This document shows, piece by piece, positions 50,454-62,893 of a DNA stretch of 64,000 bases. Position 1 is the first letter of the stretch, and every line of letters begins with the position of its first letter. Below the pieces are notes generated by a model. The model ran no database searches, had not been told where the DNA came from, and worked only from the letters and a program-made list of their open reading frames with translations. Source of the stretch: Raphanus sativus (lineage: Eukaryota > Streptophyta > Magnoliopsida > Brassicales > Brassicaceae); the NCBI RefSeq assembly GCF_000801105.2, contig NC_079519.1, forward strand, positions 6,136,668 through 6,200,667, in the 5' to 3' direction. The translations under genes and the position numbers were made by a program.

Positions 50454-52720
50454 ATGCTGTCTCTGTTATCTGTTGTTTTGACTTTTCTTGCTCTTATACT
50501 GATCCCTAGTCTCTTCATCTCTCGGCGTCTACGTATTCCCCTCTCCTTAAGAAACATCCTCAGATTCATTAAAGTCGCAGCTTCTCAGCACGATGACGAG
50601 GAAGAGAGGAACGAGAAAAGGTAGTCTGCTTTTGTTTAATCATAATTCTTACGTATTAAGCTCCTTATTGCAGCTTATTTTGGTAAAGTAATGGTCTATT
50701 TTTATGAATAAGCTGGTCTCATTGACTTCGAATTATATTAGTCTTAGTAGAAGATTCCTCTTCAAAGTATGATGGTCTGAACTTTAAATCTCTGTAGCAT
50801 TGATTAGGACTCATCCAATGTGACCCAAAGCAGTGCCTCAGTGTTAGATTTTGAAACATTGGCCTATGGCATCAAATTTTCTAGAAACAATTAAAATCAT
50901 ATTTTTCTAGTTTCATCTATAAGCTCAATTAGTAAAAAATATAAAGTACTGTTTAAAGGTTAAAAATTTTATGATAGTTAGAATAAAGAAGACAATTATA
51001 CATTATAAACGTATGGTTTTCCTACTTAAGCAACCAAAATAGTATATAGTCATTTTTAGTTATCAAAATAAAAAAGATCGGTTGTATATAAAATTGTTTG
51101 ATTTGGCTATTTTATACTTGTAAATGTATATCACATAAAATATTAATGTTCTACTCATTTTATTTATTTTAATAGAGCTGGTTAAAATTTTTAAATTTAA
51201 GTTTATTCAATATTTTATTTTTTTGAAACATATAAACTAATTTGGTTAATAATTTAGCTTTATGGGTTTCTATAATATGACCTAACTACTGTAACCGGAC
51301 GCTTGTGGCTTGGTTGTAAAAGCGTCACAGCTGTAATTTTCATCTTCTAGATTTGAGTCTCCGGCAACTGTCGATTAAATAGGATGAAAAGATGGTGGAC
51401 GGTCATTAAGCGCTAACTACGATATCATGACTTAACTACGATAACATGCATTTATAACTAACTGTAGGTATTTTATTTTAATTCACTTATGGCATCTCAA
51501 ACCTGGGTTGCTCAACTTTCTACTAGGAATGCATGTTTGTTATATAAAAAAGTCTCCAAATTTATTGTGTAGTGGTACAGTGGGAGAGAAAGAGAAACGA
51601 GGGAGACTACCAAAGCATGTGGCGATTATATTGGACGGAAACAGACGTTGGGCACAGAAACGTGGACTTGGGACATTTGAAGGTCACAAGGCCGGAGCGA
51701 GGAGGCTAATGGAGAATGCTAAGGACTGTTTCGCTATGGGGACAAACACTGTCTCCCTCTTTGCTTTCTCCACCGAAAACTGGGCAAGACCCGAGGTGGT
51801 TATGAAAATGGAAGATAACATTTGGAAAACATTTGCAATAGCTTATCTTATATTTAGTTTAAAATCTTTCTTTTGATCTTTGATCAGGATGAAGTTAACG
51901 GCCTGATGTCCTTGTTTGAAGAATGCTTTGGGTCTGAGATACATTTCTTCCATAGGTACCCAACATCTTTTTTTTTTCATAGTATCTCATCCATTTATTA
52001 GAAAACTTCTTTAGTTTTTGTTTTCCATATAATTAAAGGGAAAAAGGTACGTAACCAACATCTTGTTTTGATCTTTATTTTATAAATCATCATGTAGTGT
52101 TTTTGGTTTTATTATTATATGGAAAACAAAAACTAAAGAAGTTTCCTAATAAATGGATGAGATAGTATGAAAATTTTCATTTGAAAACCCTAAACTAGAC
52201 AGAAATGGTTGTCAATTGTCATTCAGTAGTCTGATGTTATTCTTTTCTCTGTTTTTCATTGTCTTCTTTGTTTAGGGATAAAATCAAGATCTCGGTTATT
52301 GGAAACCGGACGAAAATCCCCGAGTCGCTTCAAGTTTTGATAAAAGAAGCAGAGGAAACTACAAAGAGCTACGAAGGGAAGCATCTCATATTAGCAATAG
52401 ACTATAGTGGAAAATTTGATATCTTGCAAGCGTGCAAAAGTCTAGCGGAAAAGGCTAAAACCGGACTGATTCAAGTAGATGATATTGACGAGAATATGAT
52501 GGATAAAGAGTTGATGACAAAGTGTAGCGAGTTTCCTAATCCTGACCTATTGATCAGAACGAGCGGAGAGCAAAGGATCAGTAACTTCTTCTTATGGCAA
52601 TCTGCTTACACTGAGCTTTACTATACTAACGTTCTATGGCCTGACTTTGGTGAGGCTGAGTATCTTGATGCCTTGACTTGGTATCAGCAAAGGCAGAGGC
52701 GATTCGGCCGACGAGTTTAA
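50454..52720 (+). CDS. cis-Prenyltransferase (undecaprenyl diphosphate synthase family), membrane-anchored
   Basis: Four exons, 50454-50620, 51573-51795, 51888-51955 and 52276-52720, give 300 residues. The N-terminus is hydrophobic ([19 protein letters not shown]), suggesting endoplasmic reticulum anchoring rather than plastid import. Family motifs are present: [13 protein letters not shown] (diphosphate-binding loop with the catalytic Asp), LFAFSTENW, and [20 protein letters not shown] near the C-terminus. Such enzymes add isopentenyl units in cis to make polyprenyl diphosphates such as dolichol precursors. The 68-nt third exon and exon phases match the neighbouring minus-strand gene. It belongs to the At5g58770-At5g58784 cluster; which member is unclear. 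Confidence 0.88.
51978..52169. repeat. 56 bp inverted repeat in intron 3 of the cis-prenyltransferase gene
   Basis: Arms 51978-52033 and 52114-52169 are reverse complements at all but about two positions, separated by 80 bp. They contain TTTATTAGAAAACTTCTTTA and its complement. The structure lies entirely in the intron between the 68-nt exon and the last exon. Confidence 0.85.
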
Positions 52721-52959
52721 ACTTTGTATTTCATTTCTCACAAATAAATTGCATTTGTTTGTAATAATTTACGTTTGATTTTGTGTGTTCTTGTTCTCTG
52801 ATTCACCGTACGTATGTATCAGTTGTTCGTATCGTCGACTCTTGCAACATAAGAAACTAGATTATCTCAAAAAGCCTAGTTCTTGAGGTATAAAACGTCC
52901 ATTATTACACATCATACAGTTTTTATTACACCAACTTGTTCGTTGTTAAAGAAAAAACC

Positions 52960-54051
52960 TCAGGATTTCCGACCACCAAAGCGACGCTGTCTCTGCTGAA
53001 ACGACATCAAGGCTTCAACAAAACCGTTCCTCCCAAAATCAGGCCAGAGTTCTTGAGCAAAGAAGAGCTCTGTATAAGCCAACTGCCACAACAAGAAGTT
53101 GCTCACTCTTAGCTCACCACTCGTTCTTATCAGCAGATCCGGGTAAGGAAACACAGTAACGTTCGTCTCAAGCTCTTGCTCGATAAGTTCCTCGTCAATC
53201 TCCTCAACATCGATCTCACCATCTTTCACTCTCTGCGCAATGCCTCTACACGCTTGTAGAACATCGTATTTCCCGCTGTAACCAACGGCTACGATTAGCT
53301 GAAGCCTCGTGTTGTTCTTTGTGACTTCCTCAACTTCGTTTATCACTTTTAAAAGAGATTTTGGAAGTTTCGATGAGTCTCCAATTATAGAGATCCGAAC
53401 ATTGTTCCTAGATTATAGCAGACTTGTGACACACGCATCAAAAGAAATAATAATTCTTATTGGATTTTCTGATACGGTACTTACTTGGCTAAAGTCTCAA
53501 GTTCTGATTTGAGAGTTCTCTCGAACAAACTCAACAAGAAATCAATCTCGATCTGCAGATGTGTATTTAGATACCAATTAGGTCTCACAGAGCAAAAGAT
53601 AAACCCTAGAAAACTAGGGCAGATTCAAATTAATTAGGTCATATACCTTAGGTCTAATCCAGTTATCTGTAGAGAAGGCGAAGACTGTTAAGACTTGAAT
53701 ACCCCATTTGCCGCAAAGCTCAACGATCTCTCTCAAAGCTTCAACGCCGGCTCTGTGACCGTCCCAAGGTTGAAGACCTTGATTCTTCGCCCATCTCCCG
53801 TTTCCGTCCATTATAACCGCCACGTGCTTCGGCATCAGCTCAGGCTGGAGTCCCTCGGGCAGAGTTTCTTCCTCCGCCGCGGTAAACGCCGTCATCTCCG
53901 ATTTGGCAGCTCTGACTGCGATCAGTCCGGTTCGATTCTCCACGCAACTAGGAGAGAAGGAGAGGAAGCAGTCTCTACCTAGCCTCCATCGTTTCTCGTT
54001 AAACCGTTGGAGATTGAAGGATGAAGGAGCAGGAACGCGCAGGGACATCAT
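52960..54051 (-). CDS. CPT7: Plastid-type cis-prenyltransferase
   Basis: Three exons, 53647-54051, 53485-53552 and 52960-53407, give 306 residues from the ATG at 54051; the frame is open further upstream to 54336, but the [12 protein letters not shown] start fits the family better. The Ser/Arg-rich first ~60 residues look like a plastid transit peptide. Motifs are [17 protein letters not shown] (Gly where the paralogue has Arg), [29 protein letters not shown] and the C-terminal [10 protein letters not shown]. Family members make medium-chain polyprenyl diphosphates; the plastid enzyme AtCPT7 (At5g58770) makes leaf polyprenols that affect thylakoids. The gene lies tail to tail with its paralogue, 239 bp between stop codons. 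Confidence 0.87.
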
Positions 54052-54709
54052 TCTTAGTTGAGAATCTACAACCTCAGGAACTTGTGGTGGTTGTGTAGGG
54101 AGAAAGCATTGTGTAATAAAGGCGGAGATAGGATGGAACAGCCTCCATAGATGGTTCTGGTGAGATATTGAAAGCGATGTCGTTTTTTTGTCAGTGTTGT
54201 TTGAATGCGATGACGATGATGCTGATTTCGAAACTGAGCGCCACATACCAAAATTTATCGTTAGAAATTTCAAAACTTCAGTGTTTTTCTGTGGTTTATA
54301 TGAGTTCCTATTCGTCCACGTCTCCTCATATTCCAATTTTTATTACTTTAAAATTTTTAAAATGCATAGAAAATCCTCCTACCAGAAGTCCAACAAAAAT
54401 ATCACAAGTAATCAACTCCCAAGTGTAAATGTACTGCAAAATTTGCAATCAAGTTCCATTTATGAGATGAAAATTGGGTCCAGAGCCCATTTATGAGATG
54501 AGTAAAAGGGCCCATAGCCATACTTGCATGTGAGCCACGTGAGTTTATTAGCTTCCGACGCCAGGACTTAACATCTCTGTCACGACGCTTTTTTTTTTTT
54601 GGTAAACAGGGGAAACAGGGGATGAAAAGTCTTACTCTTACGTCATCTTGGCAGCTGAAACTGATCTGTATTGTTTATGAAATTATGTACTCCCTCTGTA
54701 CCACATTAT

Positions 54710-55806
54710 GGCTTTGATTGGTGACATGAGTTACCATTGATTTAGGTTGAGTTAGAGTTGTAACTCAAAAATGTTACCAATCATGCATTAGATTTAATTT
54801 TTTGAGTTTAGATTTGATTTAAGATGTGTTGTACTTGAGTTACAATTTTGACTTACCCCTTTGTAAAATTGTTAACTCAAATCAAAAACTTACATCAACC
54901 AAAATCTCATGTTTTAGAAGTTGCATTACAAATTTGTTTGATTTTTTGTTTAAAAAAAATGAAAATCGTGAACTACAAATGCCTGTCAATACTTGTGCCT
55001 AAATTAATGCTAGTCAAAGATTTTATAACAAAATCTTTATTGTTCCTAATTTTTTGAATTATTCAAAAATTTAACCAACTATTATCATAACCACAAAATC
55101 TTAAATGTAAAATCTATTGGATAATTCGAAAAATATACCAGACAATGGTTCTTCACAATTTTATCAGGCTTCACAAAATTCCAGATGCTGATTTTGAAGA
55201 TAGTGATAGCAGTGGTCAAGCACAACAAAGACGACGGATTGAAGAAGAAGAGCTTAGTAGACTTGAAGAAGAAGAAATAACAATGGATGGTCAATACATG
55301 AATAACGTACGAGATGAGATTGCAAACATGATTTGGAATGAACATTTGTAATTTTTTTTATTTATTGGATTTTTTTTTAATTTAAAGGTCATGTTATTAT
55401 TATTATTATTATTATTTAATTAATTAATTTATTTTATTATTGATATTAGAATAAATATTATTTTAGATTATAATATTTAGAAAATAATATATATTGAAAT
55501 TTACTTTTCAAATTTAATACTTATTTAAGATATTTTTAAATATCTTAATGTTTTATTTGCTTTTAGTAAATATTTTATTATTTGTATGTTTATATATTCA
55601 TTTATTTTATTAAAAAATTCATACTGCAATTTATACATCAAAAAGGTTACTAGTCAATAGCTTTTTAAAAATCATAATTCTTATTTTTACTGCAGACTTA
55701 CCGCAAAAACTTACAGTTTTTACCACATAATTTTTACTGCAACTTACTTCAAATTACAAATCATACCGTAAATCAGCTTTAATACTACATGTCACCAGTC
55801 GGAGCC
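54710..55806. mobile_element. PIF/Harbinger relic nested in a Stowaway element
   Basis: The ends GGCTTTGATTGGTGACATG and the complement of CATGTCACCAGTCGGAGCC form inverted repeats flanked by TAT on both sides (54707-54709, 55807-55809), close to the 3 bp duplication of this superfamily. The 1.1 kb body contains a piece of transposase at 55145-55351 and AT-rich sequence including an (ATT)n run near 55396-55415. Most of the transposase has been deleted. Confidence 0.75.
55145..55351 (+). pseudogene. C-terminal fragment of a PIF/Harbinger transposase
   Basis: The 68-codon frame reads VLHNFIRLHKIPDADF, a Glu-rich linker and NVRDEIANMIW, the typical C-terminal end of the DDE nuclease of PIF/Harbinger elements. 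The catalytic part and the MYB-like partner gene are absent, so it is a non-functional remnant. Confidence 0.75.
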
Positions 55807-56462
55807 TATGTGATGTTTTAGGTTATTGCACATAGATTAAGAAAACACATATTTTTATGTAGTTTATCTTGGTAACATAAAAATACATCAAATAAAACTA
55901 GTTTAACCAATAATAAAAAAGTACAGTATTTTATAATTGGTCATAAAATTCAAATCATATTAAATTCTACCTAGATTAGTGAGAACATCACTTAAAATGG
56001 GACAAAATAAAAATCCTAAAACACCACTTAAAATGGGACAGAGGGAGTAGTAAAACTGTCAAACTAAAAGAGACCAAATTTATTTATTTATTTTTGTGCA
56101 AAAGAGACCAAATTTATACAACAAACAGACTCCAGCCTATCATCTTGTTGTTTGAAGTATCAGCCTTTCACATTTCAACAAAAGTTCCAGCCAATAATGG
56201 TTTAGTGATTTAGCGCTCAGAGCTCAAAAGAGTTTGTGGAAAACTCACTCATTACGAATGAGTCATTAGTGATATATAATTTACATTGCTAATCAAATAT
56301 AATCTTAAGAATACATATGCCGCTCGCCAATGAAAACAAGACTTAGGGAAGATTAATGCTCACATACCCCCCCATGATTTACATTGCTAATCGATCTAGT
56401 CTCTCTTTTATTTTCTGGAAACTATGCATTCCCAAAGCACTAAACACAATAACCACTTCATC

Positions 56463-57632
56463 TTACAAAGGAATTAGTTTTTCTTCTCTCATCACATCAA
56501 TCCAATACAGAATCGAATCCAGGGTTCTATATTTCCTCTTAAACCCAAACTTATCTACTTTATCTCTCCTTCCAAGCAGCTTGAAAGGACATCTAAACAA
56601 CACATCCATGAAAACCCAATTGGCCATATCCTCAATCTTTGTCCTGACAAGCTTCTCCTTCACCAGAATCTCATCCCACACATGCTTTCTCTCACCCATC
56701 TCTCTCTCAAACCAGAAACCCTCATCAAACATTGTCGTTTCGTTGACTTGCACCCCAAGCTTCCTCCCGATCTTCGGCCAAATCTCTTTCCAAGTGAACC
56801 CTACCCCATTAATGGCGTTAAAGGCTTCACCTTTGTCACGTACTCTCCCACTAGTCGCCGCGAATATATGCTGTTCCGCGACTAAATTCGAATCAGACCC
56901 ATCAATGTAACACTCCTCCCAGCATTCTCTTGTCCCTCCAAACACAAAAGGAAGATTCAAATACTTGCACATGGCTCCATAAACACAAAGACTTCCCATG
57001 AAGTTGTACAGAGTCCTTGTAGAGCTTCCCATTAGCAAACCTGGTCTTTGAACCGACCAAACAACCGAGTCCCCAGAGATCTTCTCCTTCAGCAGATCCT
57101 CCAAAACGTAATAGAAATTCCACCCAGTGCTCTTCCTCGGACACTCCTCGCTGTAATAACACACACTAGAAGAACCTTCTCCTCCACGAGACAGAGCCTC
57201 ACCGACGAGAGACACGTAATGCTTCATCCCCGTTTGGAGCGAGAAATGCTTTAACCTCTTAGCGTTTGGGAGAATCGCGTCCAGAGCGTTTGTCAGCATC
57301 GTCCCGTTCTGGACGCAGCACTCGTCGCTGTCTAACGGATACTCGCCGGACCACGTGACCCAAAACACGTGACTCACGATGTCCTGTAATGGAGACAGTT
57401 TGCGTTTGGTCTCGGATGCGTTAAGCAGATCGCAGGAGATGAAACTGTACAGCTTCGCCATGGAACTGATCTCGGGATTTCGTGCGACGCCGTAGATTCT
57501 CCACATGGGTTTGTTCGACATTGTTAGCCTCTTCACAATCTCTCGACCCACCAGCCCCGTGACGCCGAAGATCAGCGCCACGTTCTCGTCATCGTCTCTC
57601 TCTGTTGTGATGCTGCCATTTTCAGACCCCAT
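56463..57632 (-). CDS. PRISE-type NAD(P)H-dependent enone reductase (SDR family)
   Basis: An intronless gene of 389 residues. The nucleotide-binding loop is [18 protein letters not shown] near the N-terminus, and GVARNP follows the second strand. The family's catalytic Lys in TGMKHY and Tyr in [10 protein letters not shown] are both present, as expected for progesterone 5-beta-reductase/iridoid-synthase-like (PRISE) enzymes, an atypical short-chain dehydrogenase group that reduces activated C=C bonds. The physiological substrate is unknown. The neighbour order matches At5g58750, once annotated as wound-responsive-related. The start ATG at 57632 precedes [20 protein letters not shown], an ordinary short leader segment. 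Confidence 0.88.
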   Translation of the reverse strand: MGSENGSITTERDDDENVALIFGVTGLVGREIVKRLTMSNKPMWRIYGVARNPEISSMAKLYSFISCDLLNASETKRKLSPLQDIVSHVFWVTWSGEYPLDSDECCVQNGTMLTNALDAILPNAKRLKHFSLQTGMKHYVSLVGEALSRGGEGSSSVCYYSEECPRKSTGWNFYYVLEDLLKEKISGDSVVWSVQRPGLLMGSSTRTLYNFMGSLCVYGAMCKYLNLPFVFGGTRECWEECYIDGSDSNLVAEQHIFAATSGRVRDKGEAFNAINGVGFTWKEIWPKIGRKLGVQVNETTMFDEGFWFEREMGERKHVWDEILVKEKLVRTKIEDMANWVFMDVLFRCPFKLLGRRDKVDKFGFKRKYRTLDSILYWIDVMREEKLIPL

Positions 57633-60600
57633 TTGTGTTGATCGGAGACTGGTTTCTGGAGTCTGAGTATAAGATGAATCCTCGATGGATGTTTGATATT
57701 TATACCGTTACAGATTTAATAATAACTTAGAAGAAGTTGTAAGCTTGACGATTCAACGGTGTTTTCGTAGAGTTTCAAGACTCGATGCCTACCTGTGTTC
57801 AAAAGGCTATGTTAAAATATTAATTCAACTTGCTGTGTATACAGCTATCGTTTAGCATTACAATGCACAATTTTGTGTATAAATAAATTGAAGAGTCAAC
57901 AGTTCTTTAGTTTTCCCTTTTTTATTTGAGTAGAAATTACGCAAATGTGGAGTTGTAAACCCATTCTTTATTGAGTTTAACTATGTACTCTGTACCATTG
58001 CTTACGATATAATTATGTAACTGTGTATTAAGTTTTAAAAAAATAACTGTATATTAAGTTTTTTTGTCAACGTATATTAAGTTGTTTTGTCAATGTATAT
58101 TAAGTATTAACTTTACAAAAATATATATTTTTTGTCAACTACAAAAAATATATATACACTTAATTATCAATGTTCTGTGTTGACAAAAAAAAATCAATGT
58201 TACGTGATGACATAACTATAGAATTCCAGATATCTAATCGTTCTAAGAGTATTTTCAAAAAAACTTTATAATTTTAAATATATAATTTTTATCTCTGAAA
58301 ATAAATTTCAAAACTTCATATTTAGAGTATTGACGAGTGTTTGACAACTCAAAATTTCAAATTTCAAATTTTATCTTTTTATTTGCATTTTGATCTTTAT
58401 AATTATTTACATATCAGATTTATCATTTTTAAGTATTTTTTCGTTTATCATTTTAATCTTTCATTTTTTATATCTCATAATTATTTCACATTTATTTTTG
58501 TAAATTCAAGTTAACACATAAAATTAAATTAAATATTTAAAATATATTTTATTTATTTTAAAACTAGAATTAGACAACAAAAATATTATAAAGAAACTTA
58601 ATAAAAAAATAAAAAGGTAAATGAAGACAAAAATTATTACACACATTTAAATATTACAAAAACACTAATGATCGGGTAAATTTGTTCTGGAACCTCTAAA
58701 ATCTCTAAAATATTTTGCTAAACAAATTTTGTGTAACCAAATATAGAACATTACAGAAATAATTAAGGAATAATGTGATATTTTTTATATTTTAATATTT
58801 AATTATGTATTTCTATTTATAATTTTATATTGTAGTATAATATTTATTAGTTAATATTGTTATAATATGTTTTATGTATGTTCTATTTAGTTTTAAAAGT
58901 TTTATGGATCTACATTAGTTATGACAAATATAAAGATTATAAAATTACAAAAGAATTTGAAGTTTAAGTTTCAAGTTTTACTTTTGGAGAATAATGTCTT
59001 GAAATTTCAAATATAGAGTTTTACAAACTCTAAAGTAACTTTAGAGAATCTTTTCTGAGATGTTCTAATGTAGTTTCAAAATTAAATATGCATTTCTATT
59101 AAAAACACTGGTTCTGTGTAAGCGTTAAAAATACCTAACAACACTAATATATAACATGATGACAAAAAGAAAACACTAATATTTAACATCTAACTTGTGG
59201 TTGACGGTTGTAACGTGATTCTCTGTAATTTTAAATGAACATCGTGTATAGCATTCTGTCCACTGCTCGGACGGTCAAGATTCCGAGAAGCAGAATATTG
59301 TGTACGTTGCCGGCCTGAATTTTAAATTTTAAACACTTCAAGTGGGTCATTGTTTATTTTAGTTAACAGTCTTACCGGTCAAAACAGAAAATAAATCGAC
59401 AAGTACTTATTCAATAAACTAGTTAAACTCATGAGTTTTCTTTTATAACCCGAAGTCAAATATGTAGCAAGTTACAAGTACCATAGTCCTAATTCAATCT
59501 AAGATCTAACTGCCATTAGAGTTACGCAGTGGCCAAACATGTATAGTCATCTCGAACCTCATCAAATGAAACAAATTTACTATGAACATTTTGGCTTTGA
59601 TAGATAATATTGTAGTACAATGGAATCGTAAAATAAGTAAGCAAAAGAAATGCATAACAGTATGGTGGAATCATTGAATTGCGAAACGTAACTTGATTAT
59701 AGAATTTGGAGACTTGTTTTTTTTTTTTTTTGAACTAAGGCTTGTTGAGTTTCGCTTATTAAATAATCCTCCAAAATGCAGAATATAGGAACATAAATTC
59801 ACAATATTATTTTCGTAAAGATATTGAGAAAAATTATGGAAATGTAATATTAAAATTTCGGAATGGTGGAATGATAAAACATCATAATAATTAATTTATT
59901 ATTTTATTATTTTCACACTATTATTTACTTACAAGATATTCACAATATTTTTATGATTACAACATCATAAAACTATTGTTGATAACAAATTTGGAATATA
60001 AGAAATTCCTTGTTGTTATATTAAATGGGAAAAATAAGAATCAAAACCTTTGATCATGTATATAAGTAGATCTTGTTCCATGAAACTGACTATAATTGTG
60101 TGGTCTGCGTTGGAGAAACTGAAAGGGGAGATAGGTACAGTGTATCTCTGGCCCCAAAGGCATTGAAAAGCTAAAAACCACACAGACTTGGCTCTCTCCA
60201 AAGCTTATAATGGACCATGTTTTGTGGTAGACCTACACATTACTCTTCTTTTCGAGTTTGTGTCTACCTCCTCATTTTATGCGTTGAATCAACCAAGTAC
60301 TCATATAACGAAAAAGAAACATTTTCCCTATTTTAATTTAATTTTAAAGGATATTACATCCTTAGGTTATCTCATATTCTTCGGAGTCAAAATAGTAGAC
60401 CGAACGTACCAGCAAAAGAAGCAAGAAGTAGAGTATATTTGTTTTTTTCAGATTGACCAGACTCGAACGAATGGAGGTGCTCTTCAAAGAATAGGTTCAG
60501 TCTCTATTTGATTTATCATACATGGGAACCGATAAAAAAAGTATATTTAATTTTAGAATATCAGTTCCAGTTTGGGCTAATGATGTGATGTCAGTATTTC

Positions 60601-60860
60601 ATTGGTTAGTTTCCTTTACAGTTTACACGATTGCAAATGTATTACTTTTATTTTTGGTCAACAAGGACAGTACTGGGCTTAGTTATAGTGGGCTTGTTTT
60701 TGGGCTTAGTTATAGTTAGGCTTATCTCTTGGGTCAAGTACAGAGAGATCAAACTAGTTGTGTTCTGTCATAAAATAAAATAACGAATCAAAAACATCTT
60801 TTTTCCACTTTCGTCTGAAGGAGATCGACTTGTTGTCAAGGGAAACAAACCCCCCTAGAT
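57633..60860. other. AT-rich spacer upstream of the divergent reductase and NudC-like genes
   Basis: 3.2 kb of AT-rich sequence. It has a cluster of TATTAAGT(T)n/TTGTCAA repeats at 58049-58107 and a retroposition scar at 58166-58201. A possible long, decayed inverted-end element spans about 58225-59070. 60010-60240 is less AT-rich but shows no gene I recognise. The last 100 bases are probably the NudC-like leader. Confidence 0.55.
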
Positions 60861-62312
60861 ATGGCGGAGAAGCTTGCGCCAGAGAAGCGACATGATTTCG
60901 TTCACAACGGTTTTCTCTCCTCTTTCGTCTCCGTTGTTGCAGTCCGATTTCAACTTTTACGAGATGTGATCAATAACGAACTTCGATTTTTTTTTTCCGA
61001 TGATTGTAAAATAGGGCAAAAGGTGTTTGAATGGGATCAAACCCTCGAAGAAGTGAACCTGTACATAACTCTGCCGCCTAATGTTCACTCAAAGGCATTC
61101 CACTGCAAAATCCAGTCGAAACATCTCGAAGTTGGCATCAAAGGCAACCCTCCTTATCTCAATGTCAGTTTCTTTTTTCTGTCTTTACACTTTTTTTATT
61201 TGGCTTCCTAACTCTACACACAGCTGACTAAAGTTTTTCAATTTGTTTTTCAGCACGATCTTAGTGCTCCTGTGAAGACGGATTGCTCGTTCTGGACTCT
61301 AGGTACTCTCATTTTCCTTCCTCTTCTTCTTCTTCTTGCATTAGGAACTTGTTTATCACCAAAAAAAAACACTTGGTTGGTTAGCTTTAAAGCCGTTTCA
61401 TTGTTGATTTTGGTATGGATAAGATAGTACATATAGTTCGGTATTACAAAATTTTGAGAGTATACGAGATGGAATGTTATAAAAACGAGCATTCTTTGAT
61501 CTTAAGGATGAAGTTATCGGTTTCAGCGAACTAAGAGTGGTAAATAGATGACATTGTTGTTTTACCGACATGGTTTTTTTAAAAAAAGTTTGACGGTTCA
61601 TAGTTTGTCACACTATTAGCCTAATCTGAAAATTTTGTGGTGTTGGTATGGCAGAGGATGATATAATGCACATAACCCTGCAGAAGAGGGAGAAAGGGCA
61701 GACATGGGCATCTCCAATTCTCGGACAGGGTCAGTTAGATCCGTACGCCACTGATCTAGAGCAGAAGCGTCTCATGCTTCAGAGGTTTCAAGAAGAGGTT
61801 AGCTTTGCAAACAATCTTCTTGTTTTTTATTTTTGCACATTTTTGTTTTCTTGTTGAAGGATATCTAAAGCAATCTTGGCACCACCTATGAATGGTATGT
61901 CCAAATAATAATTACACTGCCAAAGATTATCTGATTTGGATGGGTTGTGTCATGTCTAATCACATTGATTGTTTCCTTTGTTAAAGCTCCTTTTATAATT
62001 TTGGTTTCTCGTATCTCTGGTAAAACAGTCTGCATAGAACTGGTGATAGGGGTAACTCGTGTGGTGGGTGTTTTGCTATGTTGATGAGATTGCTTACTCT
62101 TTGTCTAACTGGATTCTTAGCGGCCGTGCCCTATTGTTTTTGTTCTACTTGTATCCATGGCTTCTATATAGCATTTGATGCTTTCCCTTTTATTTTTTAT
62201 TTTTTTTCTGTCTCTGTGTTTGCAGAATCCAGGATTCGACTTTTCACAAGCTCAGTTCACGGGTAACTGTCCAGATCCGAGTAGCTTCATGGGTGGTATT
62301 CGTTCTGACTAG
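60861..62312 (+). CDS. CS-domain NudC-like co-chaperone (NUDCD2 homologue)
   Basis: Five exons, 60861-60909, 61015-61163, 61254-61302, 61655-61797 and 62226-62312, give 158 residues, the length expected from human NUDCD2 (157) and the Arabidopsis protein as I recall it. The CS/HSP20-like fold starts at QKVFEWDQTLEEVNLYITLP and includes HLEVGIKGNPPYLN and SFWTLEDDIMHITLQK; the C-terminus MLQRFQEENPGFDFSQAQFTGN is the family's conserved tail. Such proteins bind clients and HSP90 in the cytosol. Intron 1 (60910-61014) is 105 nt, a multiple of three, and has no in-frame stop, so an unspliced mRNA would give a 193-residue form. Position matches At5g58740. Confidence 0.88.
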
Positions 62313-62893
62313 TCAGTCCTTCCTACTCTTTTTGTTTCCATGAAAATGTCCCCATGGCTTGACTGACTGACTCTCTTCTGTTTAATCAAAATCAAATCAT
62401 CTCTAAACTATTTTTCATTCACTTACGAATAAATGCTTTTGTCTTGTATTGTCGTCTCTGCTTAGTTATTCTTTTATTCCCGACAAACAAAAACAGAACA
62501 TCAAATTAAGTTCCTACATAGTCCGTTCATTCATCTTCCCCTCCCTTCGAATCCTGTTCTAGTATGTGACACCTTTCGTTTCCATACAAAACTTTTTTTT
62601 AACGTATGTAATTTTAATGTTATTCTTTATTAAGAGATTAAACAAAAAAAAAACAAATTAAATAAGCGAAAAGGGAGTAGGGATGGCGCGCGTCATATTC
62701 CTTTGTGACACATAAACGTAAGACAGAGAGAGGAACGAGTCTCGAGACGCTACGTCTTAAGCCAAACAGCCTTTTGTTTTTGTCCCTTCCTCTCTCTCTC
62801 TCGTAAACTCCTTCGTCTTCGTCGTCTTTAGTGATTCTTCTTTCCACTTTTAACTACCTTCTTCTCCATGATCCTCTCCCCCACCCGCACATC
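62313..62893. other. Spacer and leader of the myo-inositol kinase gene
   Basis: The first part holds the NudC-like 3' region. From about 62680 the sequence turns GC/CT-richer and is probably the promoter and leader of the kinase, including a short upstream frame at 62868-62897. Confidence 0.5.

Larger units (their letters stand above)
54690..56047. mobile_element. Stowaway-like element interrupted by a Harbinger insertion
   Basis: The left end CTCCCTCTGT (54690) and right end ACAGAGGGAG (to 56047) are inverted and flanked by TA on both sides (54688-54689, 56048-56049). Removing the inner element leaves about 260 bp, a normal Stowaway size. Its right part repeats CACTTAAAATGGGACA twice. Confidence 0.7.
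54052..56462. other. Spacer with nested transposons
   Basis: 54052-54689 is the promoter/leader of the plastid cis-prenyltransferase. Then comes a Stowaway-like element (54690-56047) containing a PIF/Harbinger relic, a retroposition scar (56066-56116), and AT-rich DNA up to the reductase stop codon. No host gene is seen. Confidence 0.65.

Noticed and set aside
58225..59070. Possible long element with decayed inverted ends
   Set aside because: The two edges share only scattered short matches; no target duplication found.
60030..60200. Possible microRNA precursor
   Set aside because: An 8 bp outer stem (TGTGTGGT/ACCACACA) and a short inner stem exist, but an 18-base unpaired region between them makes a normal precursor unlikely.
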